64,000 bases of DNA from Candidatus Nitrosacidococcus sp. I8 (GTDB lineage Bacteria; Pseudomonadota; Gammaproteobacteria; Nitrosococcales; Nitrosococcaceae): assembly GCF_945836005.1 (NCBI RefSeq), contig NZ_OX241534.1:620001-684000 (forward strand). Reading direction: 5' to 3'. The notes below the pieces were generated by a model. The model had not been told where the DNA came from. It made no database searches and saw only the letters and a program-made list of their open reading frames with translations. Below, one piece after another: positions 25,812-36,192 of this stretch; position 1 is the first letter of the stretch, and each line of letters starts with the position of its first letter. Both the position numbers and the translations under genes were made by a program.

Positions 25812-27674
25812 ATGAAAGTTAAAGCGAACTTATTTTATACAATGGTAATTATATTTTTTGCTTTAATTTTCTCTCCATCTGTTAGTGCTGGAGAAAATGA
25901 GGCTTTTACTACTGAAGAGCTTGATCAAATATTAGCACCTATCGCTCTTTATCCCGATAGCTTATTAGCCCAGCTACTGATGGCTTCTACTTATCCTACT
26001 GCGATTAGTGAGGCTGCTAAGTGGTCAAGTGAAAATCCTACTTTAGAAGGATCAGCGGCAGTGAGGGCAGTTGAAAATAGAGACTGGGATCCAAGCGTAA
26101 AATCCATAGTGGCTTTCCCTCAAATCCTATCTACCATGAACGATAATCTAGATTGGGTACAACGATTAGGTTATGCGTTTATAAATCAAGAAAAAGAATT
26201 ATGGGATCGGGTTCAATACCTCCGCAAAAAAGCAAAAGAAGCGGGTAATTTAAAATCTAATGATAAATATCAGGTAAGCACAAAAGCGCAAACCATCATT
26301 GTTCAGTCACCTAATCCTGAAGTTGTCTATGTCCCTTACTATAATCCATCCATAGTATATGGTCCTTGGTGGTGGCCTTCTTATCCACCTATCTGGTGGA
26401 ATCCTTGGCCTAGTTATGGACTATACCCTGGCTGGGGGGGTGGTTTCGCCTGGGGAGGGGTTGGAATTTCTATTGGGGCTGGATTCTTTTTTGGCGGAAT
26501 TAACTGGGTGTATGGCTATTCACAAATAGCCTATTTTAATAGTTTTTATTATCCCTATGGACTCTATGGTTATGGTAGTCATAGGGGACCTATGAGGTGG
26601 CACCATCGTAGTTATGGGCGGCTTGACGGGTATGATCGCAATAGAATCCCTTATAAAGGTGGCGGACAAAGATATACCCCTTCAGTAAGAGATCGCACTA
26701 TTCCTAATCTTAATAATCGTAGTAACGGCGGAAGGTCTTTTACGGGTGCAGGCAGCAGAGGAAATCAATTAGCCCCAAGTGCGATACAAAGAAGTACGCC
26801 TTCTGTAAATGGTCAACAAATCCCAAGCTTAAATAAAGATGCTCAAGGAAAGTTATTAAATAATGGTGGACGTGTTGCTCCTCAAGCAATACAAAGATCT
26901 GTACCTTCGACCACAAACCAGCAAATTCCTCAGTTTGATCGTAATATTCAAAAACCTACTACCAACAATCGTCAACCTATTGCCCCTAGATCTATTCAGG
27001 GAAATACTCCTCCCTCTATAGAAGGGCAGCAGGTGCCTAGCTTTAATAGAAATATTCAGAATAGTAGCGGGTCACGGCTTGCTCCTCAAACGATAACACC
27101 GCCTAGATCTGCAACCGAACGTATTCCCCAATTTAATCGTAATAACATCCAAAGACCTGAAATTGGTAGCCACCAACAATTTAATCCTCAGACTATTCAA
27201 AGATCTTCACCTACCATAACGAACCAGCAGCAAGTGCCTAACTTTAATAGAAATATTCAGAGTAGTGATGGAACACGACTTGCTCCTCAAATAATTACAC
27301 CACCTAGATCTGCAACCGAGCGTATTCCCCAATTTAATCGCAATAATATCTCAGCCCCACGATCTAATGCGTCTATACCTAGATCTATGCCTAGCGTGAC
27401 AAATCAGCAGCAAGTACCTCAATTTAATCAAAACACCCAAAGACCAATGAATAATAGAGAGGCGGATCCTCAGACAATTCAAAGATCTGCACCTATGATA
27501 AGGCAGCCAGCACCACAAATGAGATCAGGAGGATTTAGAGCAGCCCCCTCGTTTAACAGTGGTAATCGTGGATTTGGATCGACACCTTCATTCAATAATG
27601 GCAGTGGAGGAATGGGAAATGCACCTGCTGATGCTGGTGGCAGAGGTGCTAGTGTTTGGGGCAGAGGACGCTAG
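25812..27674 (+). CDS. DUF3300 secreted protein with a Gln/Asn/Pro-rich repeat tail
   Basis: 620 residues. Signal peptide about 1-26 (ends SVSAG). Residues 33-190 match DUF3300: LDQILAPIALYPDSLLAQLLMA, RDWDPSVKSIVAFP, and VVYVPYYNPSIVYGPWWWP. A Gly/Trp/Tyr-rich stretch follows (about 190-250), then a 350-residue low-complexity tail of repeats such as IPQFNRNIQ and QTIQRSAP. The family is known in envelopes of Gram-negative bacteria but has no proven function. The tail is probably disordered and surface or cell-wall associated. AAGGGAAAG precedes the ATG. A palindrome at the stop serves as terminator. Confidence 0.82.
   Translation: MKVKANLFYTMVIIFFALIFSPSVSAGENEAFTTEELDQILAPIALYPDSLLAQLLMASTYPTAISEAAKWSSENPTLEGSAAVRAVENRDWDPSVKSIVAFPQILSTMNDNLDWVQRLGYAFINQEKELWDRVQYLRKKAKEAGNLKSNDKYQVSTKAQTIIVQSPNPEVVYVPYYNPSIVYGPWWWPSYPPIWWNPWPSYGLYPGWGGGFAWGGVGISIGAGFFFGGINWVYGYSQIAYFNSFYYPYGLYGYGSHRGPMRWHHRSYGRLDGYDRNRIPYKGGGQRYTPSVRDRTIPNLNNRSNGGRSFTGAGSRGNQLAPSAIQRSTPSVNGQQIPSLNKDAQGKLLNNGGRVAPQAIQRSVPSTTNQQIPQFDRNIQKPTTNNRQPIAPRSIQGNTPPSIEGQQVPSFNRNIQNSSGSRLAPQTITPPRSATERIPQFNRNNIQRPEIGSHQQFNPQTIQRSSPTITNQQQVPNFNRNIQSSDGTRLAPQIITPPRSATERIPQFNRNNISAPRSNASIPRSMPSVTNQQQVPQFNQNTQRPMNNREADPQTIQRSAPMIRQPAPQMRSGGFRAAPSFNSGNRGFGSTPSFNNGSGGMGNAPADAGGRGASVWGRGR
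27075..27149 (+). repeat. Direct repeat in the DUF3300 tail, unit 1 (partner 27276-27350)
   Basis: A 75-base unit encoding RLAPQTITPPRSATERIPQF plus FNRNNI recurs at 27276-27350 with mostly third-position changes. Selection on the protein sequence, rather than recent duplication, probably keeps the units alike. Confidence 0.75.
27276..27350 (+). repeat. Direct repeat in the DUF3300 tail, unit 2
   Basis: Second copy of the unit at 27075-27149; see that entry. Confidence 0.75.
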
Positions 27675-27693
27675 TTTAAGTAACTTAAACTAG
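27671..27693. terminator. Bidirectional terminator between convergent genes
   Basis: CTAGTTTAAG and CTTAAACTAG form a 10-base stem with a TAA loop. The hairpin overlaps the TAG stop of the DUF3300 gene and ends just before the stop of the convergent AEC gene, so it can serve both strands. Confidence 0.7.
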
Positions 27694-27695
27694 CT

Positions 27696-28607
27696 TTATC
27701 CCAGCTTTAATATGAAGTACCAACCAGCCATGGTTATAAAAGAGGTGAGTATTCCGATGCCCACTATCATAGAGCTTAAGTTAGGGCGTAGCCCATAGGA
27801 GATTGCAATAATAGATCCAGTAATCATAGGCCCAGTAGCAGCTTCCATAACGCTAACTTCAAAAGGGATTCCTGATTGGTTAAATACAAATTTATAAACA
27901 CTATAGATGGTAAGTGGAATTAAAATTAATTTAACAAATAAGCCAATAGAAATATAACGCCAATACCCACTTTCTAATTCTATTTTTAACTGATAGCCTA
28001 CAGAAATTAAAGCAATAGGAGCTACTGTATCCGCTAACGGTTTAATAGCACCCTTAATGACTTCTGGAAAATGCCAGCCAAAGAGTGCCATAGTAAAACC
28101 AATTAAAAAAACCAAGAAAGGTGGAAATTTAAAAACCGCTTTTCCAATTTGAAAAAAATTAGCTCCTCCTTCGGAATGAATGGTGGCAACCATAATTCCT
28201 AGAGTAGATAGCACCACAAAAGATCCTGGAAGATCTACCATAATAAGCGTTTGTAATCCCTCTGCCCCATAAAGAGCACTAATAACAGGAATACCTACAA
28301 AAGAGGTATTCCCTAAGCCACTGGTGAGAATGAGTGCACCTATCAGGTTTCGAGACCAATTGAGTTTCTTACCTAGTAAAGTAAAAAATAGCCAAGCAAA
28401 AACAAACCCTATCCAAGCAACACTTACAGGGAAGAGTAACTTCGGACTTACCGTAATATTTGGCAGATAATATAGTGCCATCATAGGTAAGGCGATATAT
28501 ATGACATATTGATTTAATACGATTGGGGTTTCTTCTGATGAAATTTTAAATTTTCTTAACAAAAACCCTAGTAAAAGGCATAAGAAAAGTAGAATTAAAT
28601 TTGACAT
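27696..28607 (-). CDS. AEC-family (auxin efflux carrier-like) transporter
   Basis: 303 residues with about ten hydrophobic helices. Family marks include the N-terminal LLLGFLLRKF, the middle block LTSGLGNTSFVGIPVISALYG and the C-terminal EAATGPMITGSIIAISYGL. Bacterial members export or import organic acids such as malate. Substrate unknown. It lies 21 bases downstream of valS on the same strand and may be read through from it. Confidence 0.85.
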   Translation of the reverse strand: MSNLILLFLCLLLGFLLRKFKISSEETPIVLNQYVIYIALPMMALYYLPNITVSPKLLFPVSVAWIGFVFAWLFFTLLGKKLNWSRNLIGALILTSGLGNTSFVGIPVISALYGAEGLQTLIMVDLPGSFVVLSTLGIMVATIHSEGGANFFQIGKAVFKFPPFLVFLIGFTMALFGWHFPEVIKGAIKPLADTVAPIALISVGYQLKIELESGYWRYISIGLFVKLILIPLTIYSVYKFVFNQSGIPFEVSVMEAATGPMITGSIIAISYGLRPNLSSMIVGIGILTSFITMAGWYFILKLG

Positions 28608-28628
28608 TAAATATATAGAATTAAAAAA

Positions 28629-31424
28629 CTAAGTTTTGAGTGCTGCTATTTTAGTGTGCTGCTCTTCTATCGCTTTTAGAGATACTACAAGTTCTTCTGC
28701 TTTTTGCCGTTCTTTTGCCACCACTTCAGCAGGTGCTCGTTCAACATAATTAGTATTGGCTAGTTTATTTTGAATCTGTGCTAGGATTTTACGGATTTTT
28801 TCCATCTCCCGATCTAACCTTGCCAACTCTGCTTGAGCATCGATTAGTCCGGCTAAAGGGATAAAAATTTCAAGATTACCTATTAAAGCGGTTGCAGAAG
28901 GGGGAGGAGCTTCCTCATTTAGCCAATGAATAGAATCTATCTTAGCTAACGTTTTTAATAACGAATCATGAGAATCTACTTTAATCTGATCGCTCTCTAT
29001 CTTAGATTGGAGCAAAATAGGTACTTGCTTATTAGGTGAAACATTCATTTGGGAGCGAATTGAGCGTACTTCAGTAATAAAGGCAATCACCCAGTTAATC
29101 TCTTCAATCGCATTTTGATTAATTTGGTTAGGGTTTGCTGTAGGGTAGGACTGCTTCATAATAGTTTCCCCCTGATGAGTAGATAAAGGAGAAACCTGCT
29201 GCCATATTTCTTCAGTAATAAAAGGAATAATAGGATGGAGTAAACGTAATAGAGTTTCTAAAATTTCGATTAAAGTTTGGCGAGTGCCTTGCTTTTGCAC
29301 CTCAGAAGTTTCAGGGCTATTTAAAATAGGTTTGGCAAATTCTAAATACCAATCGCAATATTCATTCCAAGTAAAATCATAGAGTGCTTGAGCACCATGA
29401 TCAAAACGATAGGTTGCAAAACTATCAGTAACTTGCTGGATAGTCAGCTGAAAGCGGGAATAAATCCACTGCTCTGGCATACCTAAGATAATTTCTTGCC
29501 CAGAATAGGTAACATTTGAATCCACATTCATTAATACAAAGCGAGCGGCATTCCAGAGTTTATTACAAAAATTACGATAGCCTTCAATGCGTCCTAAATC
29601 AAAGCGAATGTCTCGCCCACCTGTAGCTAAAATAGCAAAAGTAAACCGTAGTGCATCACAGCCAAAAGCAGGAATACCTTGAGGAAATTCTTTTTTAGTT
29701 GCTTTTTCAATACCTTTAGCAAGAGCTGGCTGCATTAACCCTGTGGTACGCTTGGCAAGCAGGGATTCTAAATCGATCCCATCAATTAAATCTAAAGGAT
29801 CGAGCACATTGCCTTTAGATTTGGACATTTTCTGCCCTTCTGAATCTCGCACTAGACCGTGAATATATACTTCTTTAAAAGGAACTTGCCCTGTAAATTT
29901 AAGTCCCATCATAATCATCCGGGCTACCCAGAAGAAAATAATGTCGAAGCCTGTAATCAATACGCTGGTGGGATAAAAAGAGCGAAGCTGTTCCGTATCT
30001 TCAGGCCAGCCTAGAGTAGAGAAGGGCCATAAGGCAGAAGAAAACCAAGTATCTAGCACATCCTCATCTTGGATAAGCACAAAATTGCTAGAGAGACGAT
30101 ATTTTTCCCTTACTTTTTCTTCACTAGCGGCTACATAGACTTTACCTTGAGAATCATACCAAGCAGGAATGCGATGCCCCCACCAAATTTGTCGAGAGAT
30201 ACACCAATCCTGAATATTTTCCATCCATTGAAAATAAATTTTGCTCCAATTTTCAGGAACAAACTTTATTTTTTCTTCTTTGACTGCCTTAATTGCAGGT
30301 GCTGCCAGTATTTTAGCATTTACAAACCATTGATCTGTTAGATAAGGCTCAACCACCGCTTGGGAGCGATCACTACGAGGTACCATCAATTTGTGATCTT
30401 CAATTTTTTCTAAAAGCTCAGCATTCTCTAAATCTGCAACAATCTGCTTTCTTGCCTCAAGCCGGTCTAATCCTTGGTATCTTTTAGGAATAAGTGAATC
30501 GGCACTAATATGAGCATCTATAGTAAAGATATTAATTAATCCTCTATGGGGCTGAGTAGATAATTTATCTTGATGCCGCTGCCATACCTCATAGTCATTG
30601 AAATCATGAGCTGGAGTGATCTTGACGCAACCACTACCAAATTCTGGATCTACATAGCTATCTCCAATAATAGGAATCACCCGATTGGTAAGAGGAAGAG
30701 TTAGGGTTTTTCCAATAAGATCTTGATAGCGAGGATCTTCTGGGTGAACGGCTACAGCTACGTCCCCAAGCATAGTCTCTGGGCGAGTAGTCGCCACAAT
30801 CATATAGCCACTGCTTTCAGTAAGAGGATAACGCATATGCCAAAGATGACCTTGTTCTTCTTCTGAAAGTACTTCTAGATCAGAAATAGCAGTATGGAGC
30901 ACCGGATCCCAGTTAACTAGCCGTTTGCCTCGATAAATAAGCCCTTCATCAAAAAGCTGCTCAAAAACAGTAGCGACTGCTCGAGATAAGCTTTCATCCA
31001 TAGTAAAGCGTTCTTGCCCCCAATCTGCTGAAGCCCCCATACGACGAAGCTGGCGAGTAATAGTGCCTCCTGATTGGGCTTTCCATTCCCAAATACGTTG
31101 GGTAAAATGCTCTCGACCTAAATCATGACGAGTTTTTCCTTCTTTATTGAGCTGCCTTTCTACTACCATTTGAGTAGCAATGCCTGCATGGTCCGTTCCT
31201 ACTTGCCATAAGGTATTATTTCCCTTCATTCGATGGTAGCGAATTAAAATATCCATCAAGGTATCCTGAAAGGCATGACCCATATGAAGATGACCTGTCA
31301 CATTAGGGGGGGGGATCATAATACAATAGGGTGTACCCTCTCCTTGGGGAGTAAAATAGCCTTTTTCTTCCCAAAGTTGATACCAACGCTGTTCAATTTC
31401 TTGTGGGTGATAACTTTTATCCAT
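28629..31424 (-). CDS. valS: Valyl-tRNA synthetase
   Basis: 931 residues, close to E. coli ValS (951). The HIGH motif is GHLHMGH (residues 44-50) in [20 protein letters not shown] is intact in [18 protein letters not shown] near residue 555. The editing domain ([17 protein letters not shown]) and the [16 protein letters not shown] block are present, and the C-terminal coiled coil ([20 protein letters not shown]) is complete. It charges tRNA-Val in the cytoplasm and clears mischarged Thr. Start ATG at 31424 agrees with the family. Confidence 0.97.
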   Translation of the reverse strand: MDKSYHPQEIEQRWYQLWEEKGYFTPQGEGTPYCIMIPPPNVTGHLHMGHAFQDTLMDILIRYHRMKGNNTLWQVGTDHAGIATQMVVERQLNKEGKTRHDLGREHFTQRIWEWKAQSGGTITRQLRRMGASADWGQERFTMDESLSRAVATVFEQLFDEGLIYRGKRLVNWDPVLHTAISDLEVLSEEEQGHLWHMRYPLTESSGYMIVATTRPETMLGDVAVAVHPEDPRYQDLIGKTLTLPLTNRVIPIIGDSYVDPEFGSGCVKITPAHDFNDYEVWQRHQDKLSTQPHRGLINIFTIDAHISADSLIPKRYQGLDRLEARKQIVADLENAELLEKIEDHKLMVPRSDRSQAVVEPYLTDQWFVNAKILAAPAIKAVKEEKIKFVPENWSKIYFQWMENIQDWCISRQIWWGHRIPAWYDSQGKVYVAASEEKVREKYRLSSNFVLIQDEDVLDTWFSSALWPFSTLGWPEDTEQLRSFYPTSVLITGFDIIFFWVARMIMMGLKFTGQVPFKEVYIHGLVRDSEGQKMSKSKGNVLDPLDLIDGIDLESLLAKRTTGLMQPALAKGIEKATKKEFPQGIPAFGCDALRFTFAILATGGRDIRFDLGRIEGYRNFCNKLWNAARFVLMNVDSNVTYSGQEIILGMPEQWIYSRFQLTIQQVTDSFATYRFDHGAQALYDFTWNEYCDWYLEFAKPILNSPETSEVQKQGTRQTLIEILETLLRLLHPIIPFITEEIWQQVSPLSTHQGETIMKQSYPTANPNQINQNAIEEINWVIAFITEVRSIRSQMNVSPNKQVPILLQSKIESDQIKVDSHDSLLKTLAKIDSIHWLNEEAPPPSATALIGNLEIFIPLAGLIDAQAELARLDREMEKIRKILAQIQNKLANTNYVERAPAEVVAKERQKAEELVVSLKAIEEQHTKIAALKT

Positions 31425-31504
31425 GAAGTATAAATTGCTAAATAAAGTAGTTAAAAAATTTTAGAAATAGAAAATATTATTTAATTTATTTTGCCTCTAT
31501 TAAG

Positions 31505-31915
31505 GTGTATAGTGCCGTGGAAGAACCTATATCTACTTATTCGATTCCTCTTAAGTTTAGAAAGCTAGAGAATCTACATATTTTATTCTGGCTTTTTAAG
31601 GATATTAGCTGGTGTTTGATCTGGAAACCGTTAGGAATTGCGATGATTTTCCCAACCCTAATAGCCGCAATAATTATTACTCTGCATACCAGAAATATAT
31701 TTGCAGAGTTATGCCATAATCTTGCCGTTATTTTCTGGATTAGTGCTAATTCCTACTGGATGGTCATAGAATTCTTAGAAATTGATGATTCTATAATTGC
31801 TTATTCCATTACTTATAAATATTTAGCTGTCATTCCCTTTTCTTTAGGGATATTTATTTTGTTGTATTACTATTCATGGTATAGCTTGAAAAATAGAATT
31901 AATCCCTCCCCTTAG
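31505..31915 (+). CDS. Small integral membrane protein of unknown function
   Basis: 136 residues from a GTG at 31505. Three to four membrane helices (about 42-62, 74-95, 103-130). The pattern LFKDISWCLIWKPLGIAMIFPT and HNLAVIFWISANSYWMVIEFL recalls a conserved group of small bacterial membrane proteins without a named function. It is divergent from valS. No nearby gene suggests a role. Start choice is uncertain because no clear ribosome binding site is visible. Confidence 0.65.
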   Translation: MYSAVEEPISTYSIPLKFRKLENLHILFWLFKDISWCLIWKPLGIAMIFPTLIAAIIITLHTRNIFAELCHNLAVIFWISANSYWMVIEFLEIDDSIIAYSITYKYLAVIPFSLGIFILLYYYSWYSLKNRINPSP

Positions 31916-31929
31916 CATAAGGACAGAGC

Positions 31930-32592
31930 TTAATACAATAATCTAGCGAAATCTTTTACAATATAATCTGCTTCAGATAATTCCTCTTTAGTGTTAGTTG
32001 TGGTTAATGCTACCACTTTCATTCCTGCTGCTTGCCCAGAGGTAATCCCTGCAATGGAGGCTTCAAAGACTAAACAATATTGAGAAGCGACATTTAATTT
32101 TTGAGCAGTTAAAAGATAAATTTCAGGATCAGGCTTTCCTCTCTGAATATCTGCACTATAAACTACCTCTTCAAAATATTGCCTGATAGGCAAATGGTCA
32201 AACATAAAATTAATATTAGTAAGTATCCCTGAGGTAGCAATAGCCAGTTTTATTTGCCTTTCTCTAAGAAAATTTAGAATCGAAGTAAGCCCTGATACTT
32301 CCTTAATATGAGGTTGATGTATTTTTTGATAAATTTCCTCTTTTTCAAGGGTAAGTGCTATTGCTTCATCGGCTGGCATTTTACGATTAAATACAATCTC
32401 TAAAGTATCTTTATTGGTTTTTCCGCTCAGATGCTCCTTAAAAAAGGATTTAGTCATGGATACTCCCTTATTTTTTAAAGAGATAAGCCAGCTCTCTAAA
32501 TGATAGTCATTATTATCAATAATGGTGCCATCTAAATCGAAAATAGCTGCTTTGATGTGGCATTGATGAATAATTTCGCTTATTTTGTTCAT
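31930..32592 (-). CDS. HAD-superfamily hydrolase (beta-phosphoglucomutase-like)
   Basis: 220 residues. Motif I FDLDGTIID holds the nucleophile Asp19 and acid/base Asp21; motif II is ATSG, motif III the Lys in RGKPDPEIY. Motif IV, usually FEDS, reads FEAS, so one acidic magnesium ligand is replaced by Ala. The cap is of the small helical type seen in phosphatases and phosphoglucomutases. Substrate is unknown. The altered motif IV may lower or change activity. It is divergent from the HTTM-DCC gene. Confidence 0.8.
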   Translation of the reverse strand: MNKISEIIHQCHIKAAIFDLDGTIIDNNDYHLESWLISLKNKGVSMTKSFFKEHLSGKTNKDTLEIVFNRKMPADEAIALTLEKEEIYQKIHQPHIKEVSGLTSILNFLRERQIKLAIATSGILTNINFMFDHLPIRQYFEEVVYSADIQRGKPDPEIYLLTAQKLNVASQYCLVFEASIAGITSGQAAGMKVVALTTTNTKEELSEADYIVKDFARLLY

Positions 32593-32678
32593 TCTTTTAA
32601 GGGTATTCTGGCTAATGTATTATGATAGTGAGTATTTTTTGAAAAGATAGATTGCTTATTCATTCTTACCATTTCCTT

Positions 32679-34595
32679 ATGTTATATCAAAAACTACGCT
32701 CTGCCATTTTCCAAGGACTCCAAAAACAAGTACCCATCACTGGGCTTGCTGTTTTTCGTATTTTTTTAGGGTTAGTAATTTTTCAAGAAGTTGCTTTTCT
32801 TTATTACTTTCGTAGTCTTATTTTTGATCCTACTCCAAATGTGGAAATTGCCTCTCCTACTATTCATCTATTTTTATTACTCTGGGGGTTTGCTGCACTC
32901 TTTTTAATATTGGGCTATCGTACTCGATTTGCAGCTGGAGTTAATTATTTTTTCTGGGTCATTTTTACTATCTTTACCCCCATGTGGCGTAACTTTGATG
33001 GTGGCTTTGATCAATTAATGATTGGTACAGGGTTTCTGTTACTTTTTCTACCTGCAGAAAGAGGGTTATCTCTAGATAATTTAAGAGCTAAATTAAGTCT
33101 TTCTACCCCTAAAAATCACTATATTCCGCTCCAAACCACCTCGGTTTTAAGCTATTACCTGCCCTTGGTCATTTCTGTTGGGCTAGTTTATTTAGATTCT
33201 GATATTCATAAATTTTTTGCACCCCAATGGCAAAATGGACTTGGAGCATGGGCACCTGCCATCATGCCTTATTATATTTCTGCCCTCAATATGAACTGGC
33301 TATTAAACTTTGAGGGGCTACAAAAACTCATAAGCTATTCCATTATTATTTTTGAATTTCTCTTTATTTTTATCTGCTATTTCCGTATTTTTCGTGTCCC
33401 TGTGCTGATTTATGGATCAGCTCTTCATTTAGGGATTATTTTTACCCTGAATATTTATCCCTTTGGCTTTGCTATGCTTGCCCACTATTGCCTGATGGTG
33501 CCTTTTGCTTGGTGGCGAAAGATTAAAACTTGGGCTCAATTTAATAGCTCAGAACTTACTGTTTTATATGATCAAAACTGCCCCTTATGTAATCGTACCG
33601 CTATCATTATTCATCACTTTGATGGATTCAATGGGGTTTCTTTCAAGGGGTTGCAGGATCATCGAGAGTCATATCCACAAATCAGTCAATTTACAGAAGA
33701 TCAGCTTCTTAAAGATCTTTATAGTATCGATTCCCATAACCAAGTTTATTTTGGAATCGATACCTATATTCAGATTTTTAAAGCGATGAAATATACCGCA
33801 CCTTTAGGCTGGATAATAAGTATCCCTGGTATTTATCATATAGGAAGCTGGATATATCGGAGGATAGCAGATAATCGTGCTCGGATTACCTGTGATGAGC
33901 AATGTTTATTACCTTTAAATAAAACTGAAAAAAAGAGTTCTTTTATTGATAGGTTATATGATCGTTATGGAAAAACAGAGCAAAAACAGTCTACTAGGAT
34001 TACTAAATTCTTAGTACTTATTCTGTTATTACAACTCAATAGCTCTATTCATTATGGTGTTTTTTACCGTTTAAATATTAAAGCTACCGAAGAAATAGGA
34101 CAGCTAGCCTCTCAAATCAGCAATCAAATCCTTGCCCTATCTAATGCTTTTTTAGGAATTACTCCCCATGCTTTTTATCTCCACGATCATCTTCAAGACT
34201 ACAACCATATTTTAGCTCTTACTTACTTAGATAAAGAAGGTAAGGAGCAATGGCTACCCTTTGTTAATCAAGAAGGACGATTGGTTGCTCCTAACTGGGG
34301 AAGAGTTCAGTCTATGTGGGCTAATGTAGCAGTTACGCCCCATATTAATGCTTATCGTCTTCATAAATTTGTTGGTAAGGTTACTGCATTTTGGGGACCT
34401 AGCATAGGAGCTGATTTACAGGATGCAGTCTTTATTATTAAAGCAAAGAATATAGCAGTACTTTTAGAGCATTGGGAAAAAGATTTGCGAAATAAAAATA
34501 TAAAACAACCTTGGGTAGATATTGGTAAAGTGGTTTGGAAACAGCAAGTGATGGAAATTAAGTTTAACTCAGGGATCAATATAGAATCCTTATAA
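32679..34595 (+). CDS. HTTM membrane protein fused to a DCC (DUF393) thiol-oxidoreductase domain
   Basis: 638 residues from the ATG at 32679; a TTG at 32652 is an alternative. Residues about 20-285 form a multi-helix HTTM domain related to the membrane part of vitamin K-dependent gamma-carboxylase (VFRIFLGLVIFQE, PMWRNFDGGFDQLMIG). About 295-410 is a DCC domain opening with LYDQNCPLCNR, the expected CxxC-type motif that gives the DUF393 family its name. The remaining C-terminal part (about 430-638) includes one more membrane helix and a soluble domain. The family is found in many bacteria with unknown function. No partner genes are obvious. Confidence 0.78.
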   Translation: MLYQKLRSAIFQGLQKQVPITGLAVFRIFLGLVIFQEVAFLYYFRSLIFDPTPNVEIASPTIHLFLLLWGFAALFLILGYRTRFAAGVNYFFWVIFTIFTPMWRNFDGGFDQLMIGTGFLLLFLPAERGLSLDNLRAKLSLSTPKNHYIPLQTTSVLSYYLPLVISVGLVYLDSDIHKFFAPQWQNGLGAWAPAIMPYYISALNMNWLLNFEGLQKLISYSIIIFEFLFIFICYFRIFRVPVLIYGSALHLGIIFTLNIYPFGFAMLAHYCLMVPFAWWRKIKTWAQFNSSELTVLYDQNCPLCNRTAIIIHHFDGFNGVSFKGLQDHRESYPQISQFTEDQLLKDLYSIDSHNQVYFGIDTYIQIFKAMKYTAPLGWIISIPGIYHIGSWIYRRIADNRARITCDEQCLLPLNKTEKKSSFIDRLYDRYGKTEQKQSTRITKFLVLILLLQLNSSIHYGVFYRLNIKATEEIGQLASQISNQILALSNAFLGITPHAFYLHDHLQDYNHILALTYLDKEGKEQWLPFVNQEGRLVAPNWGRVQSMWANVAVTPHINAYRLHKFVGKVTAFWGPSIGADLQDAVFIIKAKNIAVLLEHWEKDLRNKNIKQPWVDIGKVVWKQQVMEIKFNSGINIESL

Positions 34596-34618
34596 CATCT
34601 CCTATTAAAAATAACACA

Positions 34619-35263
34619 ATGAAATCTATATTAAATTTTATTTTATCTTTACTCTTGTGTCTTCCCATTATAGCTTTTAGTGCTACAAAAATGCCTCAAC
34701 AGGAAGTGGCTGAAAAATTTTGGGCAGCTATAAAATCAGATGATGAAAAATCGTTGGCTAAATATACTGCTGCTCAATCTATCAAAGAAGGTGAAATCAC
34801 ATCGCCACTACCTAGTATCTCAAACTTTAAGCTAGACAAAGGGGTAACTCTTGAAGATGATGAGGCAAAAATTAAGACAACCATTACTTTAATAGATGAA
34901 AAAACTCAAAAAACTACAGAAATTCCTACAATTACTGTGCTTATTCAAGAAGGTAGAACGTGGAAGGTTCTCTATAGAGAATCAATAGGAGTAGTAACTG
35001 AAGCTCGTGAGCTTACTAATTTACTTGGAAACTTTCAGAATTTAAGTGATGTGTTTGGAAAAAACCTAAATGATTCGGTTGATAAATTACAGCAATCCTT
35101 ACCTGCTATGGAGGAAAAGCTGAGAACTATGCGGGAAAAGCTCAATACCCAAATGCCTGAGTTTAAAGATCGATTAAATGGAATAACCAACGAATTAAAT
35201 AAATTATTTAATGATCTGCAAAAGAATTTACAAGAAAACCCACCTACAAAGAAAGATATATAA
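34619..35263 (+). CDS. Exported protein with NTF2-like and coiled-coil parts, unknown function
   Basis: 214 residues. Signal peptide about 1-21 (ends AFSA). Residues about 25-125 (AEKFWAAIKSDDEKSLAKY, then VLIQEGRTWKVLYRESIG) look like a DUF4878/NTF2-like cone fold of the sort used in lipoprotein-like envelope proteins. About 130-205 is a coiled coil (DSVDKLQQSLPAMEEKLR). It begins 23 bases after the HTTM-DCC gene and is probably co-transcribed. I cannot assign a function. Confidence 0.65.
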   Translation: MKSILNFILSLLLCLPIIAFSATKMPQQEVAEKFWAAIKSDDEKSLAKYTAAQSIKEGEITSPLPSISNFKLDKGVTLEDDEAKIKTTITLIDEKTQKTTEIPTITVLIQEGRTWKVLYRESIGVVTEARELTNLLGNFQNLSDVFGKNLNDSVDKLQQSLPAMEEKLRTMREKLNTQMPEFKDRLNGITNELNKLFNDLQKNLQENPPTKKDI

Positions 35264-35267
35264 AATA

Positions 35268-36122
35268 CTACGAACATCGGTCATAAATCGCAAAGAGTTG
35301 GTTTATTTCATTTTCATTGATTTTACTATCGTAATATAAAGCATGGAGCTTAAATTCTGTAGGAATAATGAGTTGCTTTCCTGTTAAAAGGGTATCAAAA
35401 TCAGTACCACCTAGCAGTTTCAAAGCATGGGTAAGATAAAGACGGTCAATTTGGTTATTCTTAACTAAAGTATGAAATACTTGGGATCCAGCTGCCATAT
35501 AAATGGTTTTCATCCCTATTTGCCCTAACATAGTAATGAGTTGTTGACCTTTCACTTGAGCACCACTACCTGCAATAATAATACGAGCCCCTTTTTCTTC
35601 TAATTTTTGTATTTTTTCTAAATTCCCATCAGATCCAGTAGCAACATAAATCGATCGATCAGAATCTAATAGTTTTTCTGAAAGGGTAAAATCAAGGCTA
35701 CTACTGATAATAATAATGGCAGGTTGTGGTGATAGTCCTTGAGATACTCTCCATTTAATCAAATCTTGGTAGCTTGATTTTGTACTGATAGGGAATCCAT
35801 CTTGGGCTGTATTTTGTGCTAACTGTCGCATATAACGCCCACTGACCAGTATGCCATCGGCTTGAGCAGCCAGCTCTTGAAACAAACGCCAATCTCTTTT
35901 ATTCCCAATTGCTTCTGGTACGACATGTGCTTTAGTTTTAGAATGCACTAAGGAGATTCTTCCATCTAAGCTAGTAATAAAATTTGCATAAACAAATGGA
36001 CGTAAATTGCTACCTAATTTTCGTAAATTTTGATGTAAGAAAAGATTTTCTAGCGATATACTCTCACTGAAATCAGGAAAAATTTTTATTAGCTGGTTAT
36101 GACAATTTTTGCTAGAATTCAT
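35268..36122 (-). CDS. RibD C-terminal domain (dihydrofolate reductase-like) reductase
   Basis: 284 residues. The motif PFVYANFITSLDGRISL (residues about 41-57) marks the RibD_C fold, followed by RDWRLFQELAAQADGILVSGRYM and a late VFHTLVKNNQIDRLYLTHALKLLGG. These NADPH-dependent enzymes reduce pyrimidine intermediates of riboflavin synthesis, but the deaminase half is absent, so this is a stand-alone reductase of uncertain substrate. It is a single gene, convergent with the exported coiled-coil gene. Confidence 0.8.
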   Translation of the reverse strand: MNSSKNCHNQLIKIFPDFSESISLENLFLHQNLRKLGSNLRPFVYANFITSLDGRISLVHSKTKAHVVPEAIGNKRDWRLFQELAAQADGILVSGRYMRQLAQNTAQDGFPISTKSSYQDLIKWRVSQGLSPQPAIIIISSSLDFTLSEKLLDSDRSIYVATGSDGNLEKIQKLEEKGARIIIAGSGAQVKGQQLITMLGQIGMKTIYMAAGSQVFHTLVKNNQIDRLYLTHALKLLGGTDFDTLLTGKQLIIPTEFKLHALYYDSKINENEINQLFAIYDRCS

Positions 36123-36192
36123 GATTGATATGACAATTTTTGTTAATATCTACTTACTTACATTTTAAACATAGATAATAAAGGATTAGAAA

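Noticed and set aside
27075-27350. Regular repeats in the DUF3300 gene as a CRISPR-like array
   Set aside because: The repeats are in frame and differ at third positions, so they are protein repeats.
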